Part shown: positions 23,083 to 31,091 of the stretch, in pieces | Position numbering within the stretch: position 1 is the stretch's first letter | How the letters are laid out: every line of letters begins with the position of its first letter | Origin: Candidatus Eisenbergiella merdavium | GTDB lineage: Bacteria; Bacillota; Clostridia; Lachnospirales; Lachnospiraceae | NCBI GenBank assembly: GCA_019119595.1 | Contig: DWWS01000058.1 | Location: 1-39,232, forward strand | DNA: 39,232 nt | Direction of reading: 5' to 3' | Position numbers and translations under genes: made by a program | The notes under the pieces: model-generated | Database searches by the model: none | The model's input: the letters and a program-made list of their open reading frames with translations, nothing else | What the model was told of the DNA's origin: nothing

Positions 23083-23943
23083 ATGAAAAAGAAGATCATT
23101 GCGATGCTGTTGACGGGAGCTCTCTGCGTGCTGTTTTCCGCCTGCTCGGGAGGCGGAACGAATGCGGATGGCGGAACAACTTCGGACAGCGGGACGGAAA
23201 GCCAGGCTGAGGCCGGCTCTGCGGAAGCAGGATCGGAGGAAGCCGGTTCGGAGGAAACTACAGGAAAACATTATGTGATCGCTACGGATACGGCGTTCCG
23301 CCCCTTCGAGTACACGAACGCGGAAGGCGGATTGGAAGGGATCGACGTGAATCTGCTTGCGGCCATCGCGGAGGATCAGGGCTTCACCTATGACCTGCAG
23401 GCCCTTGGCTGGGACGCAGCCATCGCCGCATGTCAGGCTGGGCAGGCGGACGGCATGATCGCGGGCGCTTCCATTACGGAGGACCGGATCGAGAGCGGAT
23501 GGATCTTCTCCGACGGATACTTTGAAGCGACGCAGTGCTTCGCGGTCAGCGCGGGCTCGGACATCGCTTCCTTTGAAGACGCCTCCGGCACCACGGTGGC
23601 GGTGAAAACAGGAACGCTGGGAGCCGCCTATGCGGAGAGCGTGGCGGATACTTATGGATTTACCATTTCCTATTTTGAGGATTCTCCCACCATGTATCAG
23701 GCCGTCATCGGCGGACAGTGCTCCGGCTGCTTTGACGATACCTCCATCATGAAGGCGTATATCCAGGAGGACGGCCTGGCGCTGAAGACGCTGGACGATA
23801 CCCAGAATGAGGGCGCGCCCTACGGCTTTGCGGTATTTTCCGAGGACAGACAGGAGCTGGTGGATATGTTCAACGCCGGCCTTGCGAACATCAGAGAGAA
23901 CGGAACCTATGACGAGATCCTTGCGAAATACCTGGGCGGCTGA
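23083..23943 (+). CDS. Amino-acid ABC transporter substrate-binding lipoprotein
   Basis: A 286-residue lipoprotein of the bacterial extracellular solute-binding family 3. The lipobox FSAC places the acylated Cys at residue 21. A Ser/Gly/Glu-rich linker follows, then the binding domain, beginning YVIATDTAFRPFEYTNAEGGLEGIDVNLLAAI, the classical start of polar amino-acid binders, and containing QADGMIAGASITEDR and ENGTYDEILAKYLG near the end. It captures a polar amino acid such as glutamine, cystine or arginine outside the cell and delivers it to the permease encoded next. The ATG follows GGAAAGGAAGG. The ligand cannot be read from sequence. Confidence 0.93.
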   Translation: MKKKIIAMLLTGALCVLFSACSGGGTNADGGTTSDSGTESQAEAGSAEAGSEEAGSEETTGKHYVIATDTAFRPFEYTNAEGGLEGIDVNLLAAIAEDQGFTYDLQALGWDAAIAACQAGQADGMIAGASITEDRIESGWIFSDGYFEATQCFAVSAGSDIASFEDASGTTVAVKTGTLGAAYAESVADTYGFTISYFEDSPTMYQAVIGGQCSGCFDDTSIMKAYIQEDGLALKTLDDTQNEGAPYGFAVFSEDRQELVDMFNAGLANIRENGTYDEILAKYLGG

Positions 23944-24074
23944 GGCCGTGCCTGAACCGGAGGCTTCACCTGAACCGGGAGGCGGCCGCCTCCCGGAATG
24001 AAACCGTTGGAAAAGGCATGCTTTCCCGTCCGGCGCGGCCGGAGGGGAAAGCGGCATGGGAAAGGAAATCCTAT

Positions 24075-24749
24075 ATGGCAGAAATCATTACCGTTTATGG
24101 AAAGCTGATGCTCAGAGCGATGGAGCAGACGCTGCTGCTCGCGCTGTGCGGCCTGTTTTTCGCCTGTATCCTGGGCCTGATCTTCGGGCTGATGAGCGTG
24201 ACAAAATACAGGGCCTGCCGAATCATTTCCATTGTGTTCGTGGATGTGATCCGGGGCGTGCCCATGATCGTGCTCGCCTATTTTGTTTTTTTCGGCATCC
24301 CGCTTCTCTGGAACAATATCCTGGAGATCGGCGGCATGACGCTGACGGCTCTGACGGCGGGCACCATCTGCCTTGCCCTCAACTGCGGCGCCTATATGTC
24401 GGAGATCATCCGGGCGGGCATTCAGAGCGTGGATAAGGGGCAGATGGAAGCGGCGAGATCGCTCGGGCTTTCCTATGCCGCAGCCATGCGCAGGGTGGTG
24501 CTCCCCCAGGCCATCCGCACCATGATCCCGAGCATCATCAACCAGTTCATCATCACGCTGAAGGATACCTCGATCCTGTCCGTCATCGGCTTTCCGGAGC
24601 TGGTCAATACGACGAAGAACGTGGTTGCCATCACCTTTAAATCCTTTCAGGCGTGGGGCATCGCGGCGGTCATGTACCTCGTGGTGATCACTCTTTTGTC
24701 CCGTCTGGCGAAGATGGCGGAAAGGAGGCTGAACCGTGGCAGAGAATAG
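24075..24749 (+). CDS. Amino-acid ABC transporter permease
   Basis: A 224-residue membrane protein of the HisM/GlnP type with about five transmembrane helices. The cytoplasmic EAA loop that contacts the ATPase is [20 protein letters not shown], and the conserved start of the permease domain ([20 protein letters not shown]) is also present. The open frame begins at 24018, but the ATG at 24075 (MAEIITVYG) has AAAGGAAA upstream and fits the family. It follows the binding-protein gene after a 131-base gap and overlaps the ATPase gene by 14 bases. A single permease gene implies a homodimeric channel. Confidence 0.93.
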   Translation: MAEIITVYGKLMLRAMEQTLLLALCGLFFACILGLIFGLMSVTKYRACRIISIVFVDVIRGVPMIVLAYFVFFGIPLLWNNILEIGGMTLTALTAGTICLALNCGAYMSEIIRAGIQSVDKGQMEAARSLGLSYAAAMRRVVLPQAIRTMIPSIINQFIITLKDTSILSVIGFPELVNTTKNVVAITFKSFQAWGIAAVMYLVVITLLSRLAKMAERRLNRGRE

Positions 24750-25479
24750 AAGCGTAAGGATACATGTGGAGCATCTGAAGAAAAATTTCGGGCCGCTGCA
24801 GGTGCTGAAGGATATCAGCACCGATATCCGGGAGGGAGAGGTGGTCGTGGTGCTCGGCCCCTCTGGCTCTGGAAAATCCACTTTTTTAAGATGCCTCAAC
24901 CGTCTGGAGGAGATCACGGGCGGCAGCGTGGTGGTGAACGGCCATGATATGACGGATAAAAAAACGGACCTGAACAGGGCAAGAGAAAATGTGGGAATGG
25001 TATTCCAGCATTTCAATCTTTTCAACAATATGGATGTGCTTGGAAATATGACCCTCGCGCCGGTGGAGCTGAAAAAGCTTTCTAAAGCGCAGGCGAAGGA
25101 ACGGGCGGTCGAGCTGTTGGCAAGAGTTGGCATGCAGGAAAAGCTTCACGCATATCCGGCCCAGCTTTCCGGCGGACAGAAGCAGCGCGTGGCGATCGCG
25201 CGGGCTCTTGCCATGAATCCCGACGTCATGCTCTTTGACGAGCCCACCTCGGCGCTCGACCCGGAAATGGTGGGAGAGGTGCTCTTCGTCATGAAGCAGC
25301 TTGCGGCGGACGGCATGACGATGGTGGTCGTCACCCATGAGATCGGTTTCGCCAGAGAGGTGGCTGACCGGGTGATCTTCATGGAAAACGGCTATATCGT
25401 CGAGGAAGGAACGCCGCAGGAGGTGCTGGACTGCCCAAAGGAGCAGCGCACCATAGATTTTTTGAGCAAGGTATTGTGA
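24736..25479 (+). CDS. Amino-acid ABC transporter ATP-binding protein
   Basis: A 247-residue ATPase of the GlnQ/HisP type that powers the transporter encoded upstream. All motifs are intact: Walker [11 protein letters not shown]-loop FQHFNLF, signature LSGGQKQR, Walker [14 protein letters not shown] and the switch His in VVTHEIGFA. The start is GTG at 24736, within the permease gene's last 14 bases and preceded by AAAGGAGG (in the permease coding sequence), so expression is translationally coupled. It is followed after 46 bases by a class I amidotransferase-like hydrolase gene. Confidence 0.94.
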   Translation: MAENRSVRIHVEHLKKNFGPLQVLKDISTDIREGEVVVVLGPSGSGKSTFLRCLNRLEEITGGSVVVNGHDMTDKKTDLNRARENVGMVFQHFNLFNNMDVLGNMTLAPVELKKLSKAQAKERAVELLARVGMQEKLHAYPAQLSGGQKQRVAIARALAMNPDVMLFDEPTSALDPEMVGEVLFVMKQLAADGMTMVVVTHEIGFAREVADRVIFMENGYIVEEGTPQEVLDCPKEQRTIDFLSKVL

Positions 25480-25525
25480 CGCTCCGGAACGGAGTTATTT
25501 GATAAAGGACGGAGGAAAAAGAAAA

Positions 25526-26254
25526 ATGCGGCCAGTGATCGGAGTTGTTCCGCTGTTCGATGAAGAAAAGGACAGCGTTTGGATGGTGCCGGGATATTTG
25601 GAGGGCATCGAGGAGGCCGGCGGCCTGCCAATGATCCTGCCTTTTACCGGACAGGAGGAGGCGCTGGAGGAGGCGGCCGGCCTGTGCGGCGGTTTTCTGT
25701 TCACCGGGGGCCACGACGTGGATCCTGCCGTTTACGGACAGGAAAGAAGGGCTTGGTGCGGGCTGGCCTGCGGCGTGCGGGACAGGATGGAGAAAAAGCT
25801 GTTTCAGACGGCGCTTGCGGCGGACAAACCGGTATTCGGCATCTGCAGGGGCATCCAGATGATCAACGCCCTGTGCGGAGGAACCCTGTATCAGGATCTT
25901 CCCGCCGAATATCCCTGCCAGGTGGAGCATCACATGACGCCTCCATACGACCGGACGGCACACCAGGTGACGATCGTGCCCGGCACCCCGCTTTCCGCCT
26001 GGCTCGGGAAGGAGCAGATCGGAGTCAACAGCTATCATCATCAGGCGGTCAGACAGCTTGGAGCGGGTCTGAAGCCCATGGCCTGGTCCGAGGACGGCCT
26101 GGTGGAGGCGGTGTATATGCCGACCCGGAAATTTGTGGCCGCTGTGCAGTGGCACCCGGAATTCAATTTCCGGAAGGAAGAAAGCTCCCGGATCCTGTTC
26201 AAAAGGTTCGTGGACGCCTGCGGCGGGGCGGTATCCCGTTCCGGCCGGGGGTGA
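25526..26254 (+). CDS. Gamma-glutamyl-gamma-aminobutyrate hydrolase-family (class I GATase-like) protein
   Basis: A 242-residue hydrolase of the PuuD-type peptidase C26 family. The catalytic triad is visible: Cys107 in FGICRGIQMIN, His210 and Glu212 in QWHPEF. Members cleave gamma-glutamyl amides such as gamma-glutamyl-GABA. The ATG at 25526 follows GGAGG; a TTG 27 bases upstream is less likely. Its place directly behind an amino-acid ABC transporter suggests that the imported compound is a gamma-glutamyl conjugate or that it releases glutamate from one, but this is inference. Imperfect inverted repeats around 26228-26272 (CGGTATCCCG and GGAATACCG) overlap its 3' end. Confidence 0.9.
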   Translation: MRPVIGVVPLFDEEKDSVWMVPGYLEGIEEAGGLPMILPFTGQEEALEEAAGLCGGFLFTGGHDVDPAVYGQERRAWCGLACGVRDRMEKKLFQTALAADKPVFGICRGIQMINALCGGTLYQDLPAEYPCQVEHHMTPPYDRTAHQVTIVPGTPLSAWLGKEQIGVNSYHHQAVRQLGAGLKPMAWSEDGLVEAVYMPTRKFVAAVQWHPEFNFRKEESSRILFKRFVDACGGAVSRSGRG

Positions 26255-26364
26255 CGGGACGGAATACCGTTCCGGATGGGACTGGCGGGACGGAATGGAA
26301 GCCGTGGCCAGGCTTTGGGACGGCGAGGGGATTCGTTTGATTTTATTATAAATGTGAAAATTGG

Positions 26365-26401
26365 AAGGACAGGCTTTCTGAGAAAGTGGCTGTCCTTTTC
26401 T
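26365..26401 (+). terminator. Rho-independent terminator after the transporter operon
   Basis: AAGGACAG (26365-26372) pairs with CTGTCCTT (26390-26397), extended inward by GCTTTC/GAAAG, and is followed by TTTTCTT. The next gene has its own promoter directly after. Confidence 0.75.
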
Positions 26402-26429
26402 TGCGGCATCCCGGCGCGTGTGCTAAACT
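26401..26429 (+). promoter_or_regulatory. Promoter of the secreted Ig-like protein gene
   Basis: TTGCGG at 26401-26406 and TAAACT at 26424-26429 are 17 bases apart, with an extended TG before the -10 (TGCTAAACT). Confidence 0.6.
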
Positions 26430-26478
26430 TGGAGCATAAAGGTCTGGCGGGCACAGACGGAAACGGGAGGTGTTTATT

Positions 26479-27375
26479 TTGAAAATATCTGTTAGGAAAA
26501 AAATGCTCCGCCTCCGCGGCACAGCGGTATGCGCGGCGCTGGCGTTTATGGCATTCAGCGGGATTCCGACCCGGGCGCAGGAAGCGGGGGAACAGACGGT
26601 TTCGCAGCAGGCGGAAGTTTCTTTACAGCCGCCGGCCGCCCAAACCCTTCCCGCAGCAATCCTGCCGCAGGCCGCCGCCGTTGCGGCCGGGCCTCTTACG
26701 ATTGACGGGGATGAGCTGAAGGTTTATGTGGCGGTGGCCGTGGCGCAGGGAAGCGCGGAGCTTGACCACATCAATGTCCAGTTTACAAATACGCAGAACG
26801 ACAGGAGCGTCACGAAGATTCTGAGGCCGGAGGATTTTTCTGAGGGCGTATATGCGGACTGGATCTCCATGAGCATTTACGAGCCGGCGGGAACCTATAT
26901 CCTGGACAGGCTGATCCTGCAGGATGAGAACGGCGCTTACGTCCGCTACTGCCGGGCGGAGGACAGGGAGGAGGACGACAATTATCTGACCCTTCCCTTC
27001 ACCGCGGCGTTTCAGATCGACAACGGCGTGACCGTACTGGATGAGACGGCTCCTGTGCTGGGGGCGGTGGCGGTCTCCCCTGTGCAGGCGGGTAAAAAAA
27101 CAGAAATCACGGTGGCTGCGGCAGTGGCGGATGATTTTTCCGGCGTGGACAGCGTGACCGTCCGGTTTGAAAGCGAGAAGGGCGACGCCGTCAGCGTGGA
27201 GCTTTCGGACGCGGGAGGCGGCCTGTATACCGGAACCATAAAGGACAGCGAGACCGACGAGGCGGGCACCTACCGGGTCAAAAAGGTGACGGTATCCGAC
27301 CGCATGGGAAACAGCAAAACCTATTACGGAGGGGACGGGCCCTTCGCCAGCGACGTGCTGTTTGTGATCTCTTAA
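26479..27375 (+). CDS. Secreted protein with Ig-like/beta-sandwich domains
   Basis: A 298-residue exported protein. A signal peptide (RLRGTAVCAALAFMAFSGIPTRA) is followed by a Gln/Ala/Pro-rich linker and two related beta-sandwich units. Unit 1 runs about 75-185 (AELDHINVQFTNTQNDRSVTKIL, GTYILDRLILQDENGAYVRY). Unit 2 runs about 190-298 (SGVDSVTVRFESEKGDAVSVEL, AGTYRVKKVTVSDRMGNSKTYY). The two align, so they are duplicated Ig-like modules of the kind seen in surface and cell-wall proteins. The likely start is TTG at 26479, eight bases after GGGAGG; a GTG at 26470 overlaps that site. No anchor motif or enzyme domain is visible, so the role is unknown. Confidence 0.8.
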   Translation: MKISVRKKMLRLRGTAVCAALAFMAFSGIPTRAQEAGEQTVSQQAEVSLQPPAAQTLPAAILPQAAAVAAGPLTIDGDELKVYVAVAVAQGSAELDHINVQFTNTQNDRSVTKILRPEDFSEGVYADWISMSIYEPAGTYILDRLILQDENGAYVRYCRAEDREEDDNYLTLPFTAAFQIDNGVTVLDETAPVLGAVAVSPVQAGKKTEITVAAAVADDFSGVDSVTVRFESEKGDAVSVELSDAGGGLYTGTIKDSETDEAGTYRVKKVTVSDRMGNSKTYYGGDGPFASDVLFVIS

Positions 27376-27406
27376 AGGAGCGGCCGGAGGAAAGAAGGGA
27401 AGCGTG

Positions 27407-27994
27407 ATGGAACTGTTTGATATCCGGACGCCTCAGGGGGCGCCCACCGGAGAGGTAAAGGAACGGAGCGCCGTCCACCGGGACGGGGACTGGCACGGAA
27501 CGGCCCATATCTGGCTGGTCAGAAAGCGGGAGGGAAGGCTGCAGGTGCTGCTTCAGAAAAGAAGCCGGAGCAAGGAAACCTTTCCCGGCTGCTTCGATGC
27601 CTCCTGCGCGGGGCATCTTTCGGCAGGGGACAGCTTTGCGGAAGGCGCGCTGAGGGAGCTTTCCGAGGAGCTTGGCATCGAAGCGCGGGAGGAGGAGCTT
27701 TTTTTCGTGGGCCTGTATTCCTATGAGGTAAAGGAGCGCTTCGGCGGGGCGGATATCATCGACCGGGAGATCGCGGCGGTATATCTGTATCAGGAGCCGG
27801 TGGAGATATCCGGCCTTCATCTGCAGGAGGAAGAGGTGGAGGCGGTCGAGTGGATGGACTTTCAGCGGCTGAAGGAGCGCTCCGGGGCAGGAGATCCGGC
27901 CTTCTGCATTTTTGCCTGGGAGATCGGGGCGCTGGAGGAGGGCTTCCGGAAGGCTGGGCTTGAGAATGACAATGAAAAAGCCGTTTGGGCGTAA
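27407..27994 (+). CDS. Nudix hydrolase
   Basis: A 195-residue Nudix protein. The Nudix box lies near residues 69-91 (GHLSAGDSFAEGALRELSEELGI) and matches GX5EX7REUXEEXGU except that the first Glu is Asp. The N-terminal WHGTAHIWLVRKR and LLQKRSRSKETFPGCFDASCAGH place it in the isopentenyl-diphosphate isomerase-like/YfcD branch, which hydrolyses or isomerises small diphosphates. The REUXEE core that binds the divalent metal is intact, so activity is expected. The ATG at 27407 is preceded by GAAGGGAAG. It lies 31 bases before a Gfo/Idh/MocA gene, probably in the same transcript. Confidence 0.9.
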   Translation: MELFDIRTPQGAPTGEVKERSAVHRDGDWHGTAHIWLVRKREGRLQVLLQKRSRSKETFPGCFDASCAGHLSAGDSFAEGALRELSEELGIEAREEELFFVGLYSYEVKERFGGADIIDREIAAVYLYQEPVEISGLHLQEEEVEAVEWMDFQRLKERSGAGDPAFCIFAWEIGALEEGFRKAGLENDNEKAVWA

Positions 27995-28024
27995 TGCTGT
28001 CCGGGCGGCGGAAAAGAGGAAGAA

Positions 28025-29005
28025 ATGAAAAAACTGAAAATGGCAATTCTGGGGACGGGAGGGATCGCCTCCGTCATGGCGGACACCATTTCGCGCATGG
28101 ATTCTGTGGAATGCTGGGCGGTGGGATCCAGAAGCCTGGAGAAGGCGCAGGCTTTTGCGGAAAAATACGGGTTTCAGAGAGCGTACGGTTCCTATGAGGA
28201 GCTGGCGGAGGATGGGGAGACGGAGCTTGTCTATATTGCGACGCCCCACTCGGAGCATTTTGAAAACGCCATGCTGTGCATCCGCAACAGGAAGCCCGTG
28301 CTGTGTGAAAAGGCGTTTACCGCAAACGCGGGGCAGGCGCGGGAGCTTCTTGCCTATGCCGAACAGGAAGGGGTTTTTATCACCGAGGCCATGTGGGTGA
28401 GATACATGCCCATGCTGGAAACCATCCGCAGGGAGCTTGCGGATGGCGTGATCGGGGAGCCCACCATGCTCACCGCGAATCTGGGCTATCTGATCGATCA
28501 GGTTCCCAGGCTGCAAAGGCCGGAGCTGGCAGGCGGAGCGCTTCTGGATGTGGGCGTCTATCCGCTGAATTTTGCCCGCATGCTGTTCGGAGGTCAGGTG
28601 GCGCGGATCTCCTCCGCCTGTACCCTGACGGATACCGGTGTGGACGAGCAGGACAGCATCACCCTTTTCTATGAGGACGGGAGAGTGGCGCAGCTTGCCG
28701 CCTCCATGAAGGGCTTAAGCGACAGAAGGGGCACCGTTTACGGGACGAAGGGCTTCCTGGTCATCGAGAACATCAATAACTTTGAGAGCATGACCGTGTA
28801 CGACACCGGACGCCGTGTGGTGAAGCATCTGGAGCGTCCCGGGCAGATCAGCGGCTACGAATATGAAGTGGAGGCCTGCATCCGTGCCATTTCCGAAGGG
28901 AAGCTGGAATGTGAGGAAATGCCCCACGAGGAAACCATTCAGGTGATGGAGCTGATGGACGGCCTGCGAAGGGAATGGGGAGTGACGTTTCCTTTTGAAA
29001 AATAG
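28025..29005 (+). CDS. Gfo/Idh/MocA-family oxidoreductase
   Basis: A 326-residue NAD(P)-dependent oxidoreductase. The N-terminal Rossmann fold begins MAILGTGGIASVMADTI, and the family's catalytic Lys is in PVLCEKAFTANAGQARELL. The C-terminal domain (YLIDQVPRLQRPELAGGALLDVGVYPLNFARMLFGG) resembles trans-1,2-dihydrobenzene-1,2-diol dehydrogenase and other sugar-acting members. The exact substrate is unknown. The ATG at 28025 follows AGAGGAAG. The last 28 coding bases form the first copy of a 42-bp tandem repeat that continues beyond the stop codon, so the protein's C-terminus (GVTFPFEK) has been partly duplicated downstream. Confidence 0.9.
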   Translation: MKKLKMAILGTGGIASVMADTISRMDSVECWAVGSRSLEKAQAFAEKYGFQRAYGSYEELAEDGETELVYIATPHSEHFENAMLCIRNRKPVLCEKAFTANAGQARELLAYAEQEGVFITEAMWVRYMPMLETIRRELADGVIGEPTMLTANLGYLIDQVPRLQRPELAGGALLDVGVYPLNFARMLFGGQVARISSACTLTDTGVDEQDSITLFYEDGRVAQLAASMKGLSDRRGTVYGTKGFLVIENINNFESMTVYDTGRRVVKHLERPGQISGYEYEVEACIRAISEGKLECEEMPHEETIQVMELMDGLRREWGVTFPFEK

Positions 29006-29103
29006 AACGGCAGAGAAAAGGGAGTGACTTTCCTCTCTGAAAGAGAAAACGACAGAGAAGCGGGAGTGACGTTCCTCTCTGAAAAATAAACGGACAGAAA
29101 AAG
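28978..29103 (+). repeat. 42-bp tandem repeat, three copies, starting inside the oxidoreductase gene
   Basis: GGGAGTGAC begins copies at 28978, 29020 and 29062, exactly 42 bases apart. Copy 1 includes the stop codon of the oxidoreductase. In the same frame, copies 2 and 3 would encode GVTFLSERENDREA and GVTFLSEK followed by a stop, so each copy repeats the gene's C-terminal codons. Confidence 0.8.
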
Positions 29104-29140
29104 CGGCCCGGCCGATTCCGGAAAGGAAACGACCGGGCCG
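29097..29140 (-). terminator. Terminator of the hydrogenase operon
   Basis: On the minus strand CGGCCCGG (29140-29133) pairs with CCGGGCCG (29111-29104) and is followed by CTTTTTCT. It lies about 115 bases past the stop codon of hydA and may also serve the convergent oxidoreductase transcript. Confidence 0.7.
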
Positions 29141-29170
29141 AATGCTGTATATGCGATAAAATTCATGTAG

Positions 29171-29188
29171 CATATCATATATGATATG
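29171..29188. other. Perfect 18-bp palindrome
   Basis: CATATCATATATGATATG is fully self-complementary. It lies between two convergent genes rather than at a promoter, so an operator role is not obvious; a cruciform or transcript-end structure is possible. Confidence 0.5.
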
Positions 29189-29253
29189 AGATTGGATGTA
29201 TACTGCACACGCCCTACTACGCACAGTTTCTACCTCTACAGACGTTTCGGCGC

Positions 29254-31035
29254 TTACGCTTCGGAGTGCGTCTGGTAATGAACATGCAGAAGCTCATGGG
29301 ATCTGCCGTCCAGCACGCCGCCGTGGTAGAGGTTGTAGACCACGGGATTTTCTTCGCTCCGCTTGATGGAGGCGGCGCTGTCGGACTTGTACATGCCCTT
29401 CATGCGCTCCTTTTTGTCCACCTTGTGGCAGAAGGGCTGTCCGGCTCCGGCGATGCAGCCGTAAGGGCAGGCCATGACCTCCACAAAATCGAAGCGTTCC
29501 TCCCCGCTCTTGATCTTTTCGATCAGGGTGTCCGCATTGCCCAGGCCGCTGACTACGCCGATGCGCACCTTTCTTCCGTCCAGCTCCATTTCGGCGGCCT
29601 TCACGCCTTCCATGCCGCGGATGCCGGAGAATTTGATATCGCGCAGGGTCTGGGTGTTCTTTTCCTTCACCAGACGGCGCAGGGCAGCCTCCGTCACGCC
29701 TCCGGTGACGCCGAAGATCACGCCGGCTCCGGAGGAAATGGAGAAGGGCATGTCGGGAGCCTCCGGATCGATCTCGTCAAACTGGATGCCGCTCTCGCGG
29801 ATCATGCGGATCAGCTCCTTGGTGGTGATGACGTAATCCACGTCCGGAACGCCGTCGCGGATGAATTCCTTCCGCCCGGCCTCCATCTTTTTTGCAACGC
29901 AGGGCATGACGGCCACGGAAACGGTTTCCCGCTCTTCCGTCTTATCCTGTTCCTTATAATATTCCTTGATCACGGCGCCGAACATTTCCATGGGCGATTT
30001 GCAGGTGGAAATGTAAGGAAGCACCTCCGGATGCAGGTTTTCCGCGTACCGGATCCAGGCGGGACAGCAGGAGGTGAACAGCGGGAAGGAAACCCCGTCT
30101 GCCGCATCCGGCGCACCTTCGCCTGCCGCAGCCTGTGCGCCTTCGCCGGCGGCAGTCTCCCGGGCCGCATCCCGTTCCAGCTTTTCCGCAAGCTCCTTCG
30201 CTTCCTCCATGATGGTGAGATCGGCGCCAAGGCAGGTGTCGAACACCGCGTCGAAGCCCATCATGCGCATGGCGGTGAAAACCCTGCCGATGCTGTCAGC
30301 GCCCGGCTCCATGCCGAAGGCTTCGCCGATCGCCACGCGGACGGCCGGCGCGATCTGGGCGACGACGCGCTTCTTCGGGTTGTAAAGCTCCCGCCAGACG
30401 CTGTTGTGGCAGGTCTGGATGCGGATGGCGGCCGTCGGGCAAACGGCGGCGCACTGGCCGCAGTTGACGCAGTCGGTTTCCGCGAGCTTTTTCCCGAAGG
30501 CCGGGGTGACGATGGCCTCGGAGCCGCGCTCCGCAAAGTCGATGGCACCCACGTGCTGTACCTCGTTGCAGACCCTTACGCAGTCGCCGCAGAGAATGCA
30601 TTTGCTGGGATCGCGCACGATGGCAGGCGAGGAATCGTCAATGGGCTGGGGCTTTCTGGTGTTGGGAAAACGAATGTCGGTGAGCTCCAGACGGGCGGCA
30701 AGCTCCTGCAGCCGGCAGGTCTGGTTTTTCTCACATACGGTACAGTCCCTGCAGTGGGAAGCCAGGATCAGCTCCAGGATCATCCTCCTGTGATGCTGCA
30801 GCCTGGGGGTGTTTGTTTTGATGACCATGCCGTGCTTGGGCGGAGTGGAGCAGGAAGCGATCAGGCTCCCCCGTTCGTCCTCCACCATGCACATGCGGCA
30901 TGCGCCGTAAATGGAAAGATCGGAATAATAGCACAGGGTTGGAACATGGATGCCCATGCCGTTAATGACCTGGAGAATATTTTTTTCCTGGTCAAAATCC
31001 GCCCTGATGCCGTCGATAATCATATATTTAGCCAT
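29254..31035 (-). CDS. hydA: [FeFe] hydrogenase catalytic subunit of a multimeric NAD(P)-linked enzyme
   Basis: A 593-residue hydrogenase. The N-terminus holds a [2Fe-2S] domain (LCYYSDLSIYGACRMCMVE), a His-Cys3 [4Fe-4S] site (HCRDCTVCEKNQTC) and two [4Fe-4S] motifs (CILCGDCVRVC, CVNCGQCAAVC). The H-cluster motifs are TSCCPAW near 320, MPCVAKKME near 375 and EVMACPYGCIAGAGQP near 520, keeping all four ligand Cys and the proton-relay Cys. The third motif reads AGAG where GGGG is usual. An Ala/Gly-rich insert of about 20 residues (AAGEGAQAAAGEGA) sits just before TSCCPAW. The ATG at 31035 follows GGAGG; MEVK upstream is unlikely. With hydB and hydC it should make or use H2 with NAD(H) and ferredoxin in the cytoplasm. 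Confidence 0.94.
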   Translation of the reverse strand: MAKYMIIDGIRADFDQEKNILQVINGMGIHVPTLCYYSDLSIYGACRMCMVEDERGSLIASCSTPPKHGMVIKTNTPRLQHHRRMILELILASHCRDCTVCEKNQTCRLQELAARLELTDIRFPNTRKPQPIDDSSPAIVRDPSKCILCGDCVRVCNEVQHVGAIDFAERGSEAIVTPAFGKKLAETDCVNCGQCAAVCPTAAIRIQTCHNSVWRELYNPKKRVVAQIAPAVRVAIGEAFGMEPGADSIGRVFTAMRMMGFDAVFDTCLGADLTIMEEAKELAEKLERDAARETAAGEGAQAAAGEGAPDAADGVSFPLFTSCCPAWIRYAENLHPEVLPYISTCKSPMEMFGAVIKEYYKEQDKTEERETVSVAVMPCVAKKMEAGRKEFIRDGVPDVDYVITTKELIRMIRESGIQFDEIDPEAPDMPFSISSGAGVIFGVTGGVTEAALRRLVKEKNTQTLRDIKFSGIRGMEGVKAAEMELDGRKVRIGVVSGLGNADTLIEKIKSGEERFDFVEVMACPYGCIAGAGQPFCHKVDKKERMKGMYKSDSAASIKRSEENPVVYNLYHGGVLDGRSHELLHVHYQTHSEA

Positions 31036-31091
31036 TTTTACCTCCATGCCGGAAAGTTTCCCGGCCTAAAAAGTTTTCTGTCCTGCGCTCT

